Source: DATEBA01 sp035288045 (GTDB lineage Bacteria > Actinomycetota > UBA4738 > HRBIN12). Taken from it: DNA of 42,696 nucleotides. Location: the NCBI GenBank assembly GCA_035288045.1, contig DATEBA010000022.1, positions 1 to 42,696 on the forward strand, given 5' to 3'. The position numbers and the translations under genes were made by a program. The notes under the pieces are model-generated. The model saw only the letters and a list, made by a program, of their open reading frames with translations. It was not told where the DNA came from and searched no databases. Position 1 is the first letter of the stretch. Every line of letters begins with the position of its first letter. Shown here one piece after another: positions 39,299-42,696 of the stretch.

Positions 39299-39315
39299 GT
39301 CGGTGTATGAACCCT
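39299..39315 (-). promoter_or_regulatory. Shared upstream element of the ECF sigma genes (copy 1)
   Basis: Directly before ATG 39298 the minus strand reads AGGGTTCATACACCGAC. The other ECF gene has GGGGTTCATGTAACGAAG at the same place (39696-39713). The conserved GGGTTCAT...CGA block next to both starts could be an autoregulated ECF -10 region or a translation signal. Confidence 0.4.
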
Positions 39316-39454
39316 CGAAACGCCCCGACCGTGCAAGTGGACGTGGGCCGCCGCGCGGGACCGTACCGCTAACCGGAAGAAGAACAGACCCCTGCCCGCC
39401 GAGGAGAGAGACGAGGAGTCTGACGGACTCCACGATCCCTCCCCATTCTCTCCA

Positions 39455-39530
39455 AGCGGAGGCGGAGGGAACACTGAAAGAACCACAACGTTCCCGGTCA
39501 GGGCGTGTGGGTGAATGCTCGAGACTGGGG
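39455..39530 (+). repeat. Interspersed repeat, copy R3, with tRNA-Sec-like left part
   Basis: The copy begins AGCGGAGGCGGAGGGAACAC, then TGAAAGAAC..., and contains GGTCAGGGCGTGTGGGTGAA, then TGCTCG and CTGGGG, aligning with R2. Its left flank (39438-39470) matches the 3' end and flank of tRNA-Sec (42613-42646) in the same orientation, with three mismatches and one gap over 34 positions. The rest of 39316-39695 holds no gene; readings there are low-complexity. Confidence 0.6.
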
Positions 39531-39695
39531 GCGCGCCTTCTGACGGCGCTGGCGTGCTGACCCCACGCACGAGCCTGGGATCCGCAAGGGGGCAACCAGG
39601 AGCGACAAGGACGACTACAGGGTTCCCCGGCGGGGGACCCCACGAGGCGGCAAGACGCCGAACTCGGCTCGGGCATAATCAACTTCCGTCGTCCA

Positions 39696-39713
39696 GGGGT
39701 TCATGTAACGAAG
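39696..39713 (+). promoter_or_regulatory. Shared upstream element of the ECF sigma genes (copy 2)
   Basis: GGGGTTCATGTAACGAAG ends immediately before ATG 39714 and aligns with the segment before the divergent ECF gene. Eighteen to twenty bases further upstream, CAACTT could supply an ECF-type -35 (AAC core). Confidence 0.4.
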
Positions 39714-40250
39714 ATGGACGAGCCGCTCCGCCTCGTGTCCGATCTCGCCCCTCCGGAATTCGAGGCCGCCCAGCGCTCGAGGGACTTCGAGAACCTGGTC
39801 CACGCCCAGCACGAGGGTTTGTACGGCGCCCTCTGCCTGCTCACCAGAGATCGCGGCGAGGCCGAGGACCTGATGCAGGAAGCCTTCCTGAAGGTGTGGG
39901 AGCGCTGGGATCGAGTGCAGGACATGGACGATCCGACGGGCTACCTCTATAGAACGGCGTTGAACCTGTATCGCAAGCGGATCCGTCGCGCCTCGGTCGC
40001 GATCCGGCGCGCGATCGGTCTCGGTGCAAGCCGGGACTCTCTCGCCGAGGCCGAGGCGCGCGACGCCGTGGTCCGAGCGCTCAGCGCTCTCACGCCACGA
40101 CAGCGGGAGAGCATCGTGCTGGTCGATCTCCTCGGCTACAGCTCCACGGAGGCAGGGAAAGTGATGGGCATCAAGGCGGCCACGGTGCGGGTCCTCGCTT
40201 CGCAGGGCCGAGCGGCACTCAAGCGGAACGCGGGTGAGACGGATGAGTGA
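39714..40250 (+). CDS. ECF-type RNA polymerase sigma factor
   Basis: This 178-aa protein has region 2 with FENLVHAQHEGLYGALCLLT and AEDLMQEAFLKVWERWDRV (about 50-68), then DPTGYLYRTALNLYRKRIRR. Region 4 has ALSALTPRQRESIVLVDLLG and YSSTEAGKVMGIKAATVRVLASQGR. Long stretches are identical or nearly so to the sigma factor at 38774 (LMQ-AFLKVWERWDRV, YLYRTA-NL-RKR-RR). The stop overlaps the next gene's start by eight bases, so sigma factor and sensor are co-translated. Its promoter-proximal element matches that of the paralogue. Confidence 0.93.
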   Translation: MDEPLRLVSDLAPPEFEAAQRSRDFENLVHAQHEGLYGALCLLTRDRGEAEDLMQEAFLKVWERWDRVQDMDDPTGYLYRTALNLYRKRIRRASVAIRRAIGLGASRDSLAEAEARDAVVRALSALTPRQRESIVLVDLLGYSSTEAGKVMGIKAATVRVLASQGRAALKRNAGETDE

Positions 40251-41649
40251 CACGAAGGAGCTGCTGCAGCGCGCTCGGAGGCAGTTCTCGCCTCCCGAGG
40301 ACGTCATGGGATCGCTGATCCGCCGCCGCGAACGCAAGCAGCGGAACCGGAGGCTCGGGACCGCGGCGCTCGCCCTCGTTCTGGCGGCCGCAGCGATTGG
40401 CGCCCTGGTCCGCGCGTTTCCCCGAGTCGATTCCGCCCGGCCGGCGGACCTCCCCGACACACCCGGAGCGTGGTCGCGGATCCGGTTCGGTCCGCCGGGG
40501 TCGTTTGGGCAACTGGGGATCTCCGCGATCACGCCCTGGGGTTCGGGTCTCGTCGCCGTCGGGTTCGACGACGGGCCGGCCGTGTGGACATCCCCAGATG
40601 GTCGCGGCTGGAGCCGCGTCCCGGCGGACCTCGGGGTCTTCGGCGAGGTGATGTCGGACGTTACCCCCGGAGGCCCGGGCCTGGTGGCGGTGGGGCACAG
40701 GGTTGCCCCGACCCCCGGGGATACGCCCCCGCTCGTTTGGACGTCCGCAGACGCGATCACGTGGAACCGGGCTCCACCCGACCCCGTCTTCCGAACTGCC
40801 GACTTGTCATCCGTGATCGCCGGTGGGCCTGGGCTGGTGGCGGTGGGAAGCACGCCGAACGGACCGCGCGCATGGTTCTCAACCGACGGGATGCACTGGC
40901 AGAGAGCGGAGGTGCCTCCGGTGCCTGCGAACGCGGCACGAGGCGAGTCCGAACTGCGTGACGTGGCCGTGGCCGGAGGTCGTCTCGTCGCCACCGGCTC
41001 CCTCGAATTGCAGTCGGGTACCGATGCATTACGCACGGAGATGATCCTCTGGACCTCCACCGACGGCATGACGTGGACCGAGGTGGCCCTCGACCCGGAG
41101 GTTTTCGCGCCCCTCAGCGAAATCCGCAGCCTCGCGAGCAGTCCGGAAGGGCTGGTCGCGGTGGGGTGGCACACCGAGGTGGTCGAGGTGCCGGGTGGCG
41201 ATCATGCCGTCACCGAGCCGGCGGCGTGGGCCTCGCCCGACGGTTTGCGCTGGCATCGAGCCCCAGCCGATCAGGAGGCGTTCGTTTCGCGCTACCGAGC
41301 TGATGCCCCTGCTTCCCCTCAACCGCCCGATGGTCGGACGGGCTTTTCGGCTGAGGGCGGCCTCGTCTCGGTCGCCGCCGGGAGCGGTGGATATGTCGCG
41401 GTTGGTGGGGACGGCGCCGCCAGCGACTCGGGCTGCTGTCCGGCAGCCGAGGCGGCCGTGTGGACGTCGATCGACGGAGTCAGCTGGGTCCGGGTCCCCA
41501 CGGGGCCTGTGTTCCAGATCAGCCCCGAGGAGATGGCACGGGACCGGGGAGTCCGTGCTTGGGTCGTCGTCGCGTGGGGATCAAGGTTCATCGCGGCCGG
41601 CCAATACGGCGACGATTTCGCGATCTGGATCTCCGAACCCGCACCGTGA
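40243..41649 (+). CDS. Membrane-anchored WTS-x-DG repeat propeller (putative sigma regulator)
   Basis: This 468-aa protein has a cytoplasmic N-terminus ending LIRRRERKQRNRRL (about 24-37), a membrane helix (about 40-60) and an extracytoplasmic repeat domain. Six units of the form GLVAVG...W-[TSAF]-S-x-D-[GA]-x2-W are seen (VWTSPDGRGW, VWTSADAITW, AWFSTDGMHW, LWTSTDGMTW, AWASPDGLRW, VWTSIDGVSW), plus a closing half unit (RFIAAGQYGDDFAIWIS). This fits a seven-bladed BNR/sialidase-like propeller. The N-terminal segment matches that of the PD40 protein at 37618, implying the same sigma-binding role with a different sensor. ATG 40243 is chosen; GTG 40234 is an alternative. Confidence 0.85.
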   Translation: MSDTKELLQRARRQFSPPEDVMGSLIRRRERKQRNRRLGTAALALVLAAAAIGALVRAFPRVDSARPADLPDTPGAWSRIRFGPPGSFGQLGISAITPWGSGLVAVGFDDGPAVWTSPDGRGWSRVPADLGVFGEVMSDVTPGGPGLVAVGHRVAPTPGDTPPLVWTSADAITWNRAPPDPVFRTADLSSVIAGGPGLVAVGSTPNGPRAWFSTDGMHWQRAEVPPVPANAARGESELRDVAVAGGRLVATGSLELQSGTDALRTEMILWTSTDGMTWTEVALDPEVFAPLSEIRSLASSPEGLVAVGWHTEVVEVPGGDHAVTEPAAWASPDGLRWHRAPADQEAFVSRYRADAPASPQPPDGRTGFSAEGGLVSVAAGSGGYVAVGGDGAASDSGCCPAAEAAVWTSIDGVSWVRVPTGPVFQISPEEMARDRGVRAWVVVAWGSRFIAAGQYGDDFAIWISEPAP

Positions 41650-41665
41650 CAGAGGTGGCAGAACG

Positions 41666-42436
41666 ATGTCGGAACGCCTGACCCGCCCGAAGCTCACCCC
41701 CATGCTGATCGTCTTGTTGATCACGGCTGCGGCGTGCGTATCAGAGCAGCCTCCCGCCCCGCGCGCGCCTGCCTCCCCGTCCTCGGCGGCGGAGCTCACT
41801 CCGGATCTTTGTCAGCCGTCGGAGCCCGATTGCATCGGCCCGCTCGCGCCGGGCATCCATTCGTCGGCCAACCTCATCACGCCGTTCACGTTCGAGGTTC
41901 CCGATGGTTGGACCAAGAACCTCGACGTGCCGGGCTCGTTCAACCTCACGTCGAGCGCGTTCCCGGCCGGGGCCATCGCCGTCATCCCCGACTGGGCGAT
42001 CGTCTCGCAGCGGCGCTGCACGCTGGCTCCGGAGCCGGGCCTGGGCCGTTCGGTCGACGATCTCGTGACCTGGCTGACCGAGCACCCTGGCTTGATCACC
42101 TCGAAGCCCGTGCCGGTCGCCCTCGGTGGGCTGGAAGGACAGATGTTGGACGTCAGGAAGGACCCGGACTGGAGGGACACCCGGGGCAAGGGTGAGCTGG
42201 GCCCCAACCATCCTTGCTCCGGTCGCGTGGGCCTCTTCACGCACCAGGGCACGATCGACGACCCAGGCTACTGGGACATCGACGACTCCATGCGGATGCG
42301 GCTCCTGTTCCTGGATGCCGGTGACCACCATGTCGTGACCGTCCACGTCGAGACCAGCGACCGTTCGAGCTTCGAGTCGTTCGTGGAAGCCGCCACCCCG
42401 ATTGTGGAGAGTCTTGACTTCGGCGCGACGCCCTAG
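41666..42436 (+). CDS. Predicted lipoprotein
   Basis: This 256-aa protein has a lipoprotein signal peptide (residues 5-24) with lipobox TAAAC (lipidated Cys24) and a Pro/Ser-rich linker. The body includes ITPFTFEVPDGWTKNLDVPG, VTWLTEHPGLITSKPVPVALGG and a C-terminal FESFVEAATPIVESLDF. The PDGW and AxPIVESLDF pattern resembles actinobacterial surface lipoproteins of unknown function. Six of its eight-odd charged motifs are acidic and it contains four Cys. It lies 16 bp after the propeller gene and is probably in the same operon as a further surface component of the sigma module. Confidence 0.8.
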   Translation: MSERLTRPKLTPMLIVLLITAAACVSEQPPAPRAPASPSSAAELTPDLCQPSEPDCIGPLAPGIHSSANLITPFTFEVPDGWTKNLDVPGSFNLTSSAFPAGAIAVIPDWAIVSQRRCTLAPEPGLGRSVDDLVTWLTEHPGLITSKPVPVALGGLEGQMLDVRKDPDWRDTRGKGELGPNHPCSGRVGLFTHQGTIDDPGYWDIDDSMRMRLLFLDAGDHHVVTVHVETSDRSSFESFVEAATPIVESLDFGATP

Positions 42437-42631
42437 AGCTCGCGCTCATGGCTAGCTGCTGGGAGGTCCCTCCGGTGTCGAGCTCGCGGGCGCACGTTCG
42501 AGCTCGGTCCAGATGGTCCGCCCACCGGCCCATGTCGCCTCGTCTAGGGGCGGCCCGCGTCGAGCGAGAACTTGTGGGGAGAAGGCACGGAGTCGAAAAG
42601 TACACCGCGTTTCCTCCCCGATCTCTCCACG
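42437..42631. other. Intergenic region between lipoprotein and tRNA-Sec, no gene
   Basis: This 195-base stretch separates the convergent lipoprotein and tRNA genes. A minus-strand frame that begins inside the tRNA is not credible. The last 20 bases, just outside the tRNA 3' end, are shared with the repeat at 39438. No terminator or promoter is clear. Confidence 0.5.
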
Positions 42632-42696
42632 CGGAGGCGGACGGGAATCGAACCCGCCTGGGAGCTCTCGCCCCCACACCGGTTTTGAAGACCGGG
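42632..42696 (-). tRNA. selC: tRNA-Sec (TCA anticodon), 3' part; 5' part beyond window
   Basis: Read on the minus strand: anticodon stem CCGGT / ACCGG (42695-42691 / 42683-42679) around loop CTTCAAA with anticodon TCA (42688-42686). A long variable arm (42678-42658) has a six-pair stem and a GAGA tetraloop. The T-arm is GCGGG-TTCGAAT-CCCGT (42657-42641), the acceptor 3' strand CCGCCTCC (42640-42633) and the discriminator G (42632). The long variable arm, the TCA anticodon and an eight-base acceptor strand identify selenocysteine tRNA. CCA is not encoded. The D-arm and 5' acceptor strand lie beyond 42696. Confidence 0.9.

Noticed and set aside
42452..42679. 75-codon minus-strand frame at the right edge
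   Set aside because: It begins inside the tRNA-Sec gene and has no protein-like features.
1..42696. CRISPR array, rRNA genes or replication origin
   Set aside because: No regularly spaced identical repeats, no rRNA-like conserved blocks and no DnaA-box cluster were seen on reading through.

Overview
The window is about 42.7 kb of high-GC bacterial DNA. GTG starts are common, many starts look leaderless, overlapping 4- and 8-base gene junctions are frequent, and the gene families (HrdB-like sigma factor, DUF1684, DUF3179, four-subunit sarcosine oxidase, TorD/NrfD/molybdopterin operon, non-pyrrolysine MttB proteins) fit an uncultivated member of the Actinomycetota. This assignment is inferred from style and gene content, not from a marker gene. 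The left edge cuts an MFS transporter and the right edge cuts a selenocysteine tRNA.

Layout. 1-8953: small metabolic and membrane genes (MFS, alpha/beta hydrolases, DUF1684, DUF3179, EamA exporter), then a Tat-exported multicopper oxidase convergent with an exported cupredoxin/beta-helix protein. 9019-10135: a primary-like sigma-70 gene with a good promoter and a PhoP-type direct repeat. 10179-11596: plsC and a CPBP protease. 11624-18614: a six-gene minus-strand operon for a Tat-exported molybdopterin oxidoreductase of the Psr/Phs/Ttr type, with its four-cluster ferredoxin subunit, NrfD membrane anchor, a 75-aa membrane protein, a TorD chaperone and an unusual ferredoxin/MvhD-like fusion. 18937-21775: an M20 peptidase, a soluble PAS histidine kinase and an Rrf2 regulator with a likely Fe-S cluster. 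22065-27047: an operon of three MttB-family methyltransferases and one corrinoid protein. 27162-27370: a frameshifted carotenoid-desaturase-like remnant. 27469-28329: a tandem universal stress protein. 28632-33989: a soxDAGB operon followed by a LigB-type dioxygenase. 34102-37617: IS256, IS110 and IS30 remnants, a disrupted gene, an AAA/DUF4143 ATPase and interspersed repeats. 37618-42436: two divergent, paralogous ECF-sigma/membrane-propeller modules and a lipoprotein. 42632-42696: 3' part of tRNA-Sec.

How it fits together. The MttB/corrinoid operon and the sarcosine oxidase operon together suggest stepwise demethylation of a methylated amine such as glycine betaine, with methyl groups going to a corrinoid/folate pool. 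The molybdoenzyme operon suggests respiration of a sulfur or other inorganic or organic oxyanion. The last 8 kb looks like a modular accessory region: mobile-element relics and related repeats surround sigma/sensor cassettes and end at a tRNA gene whose 3' end is partly duplicated 3.2 kb away.
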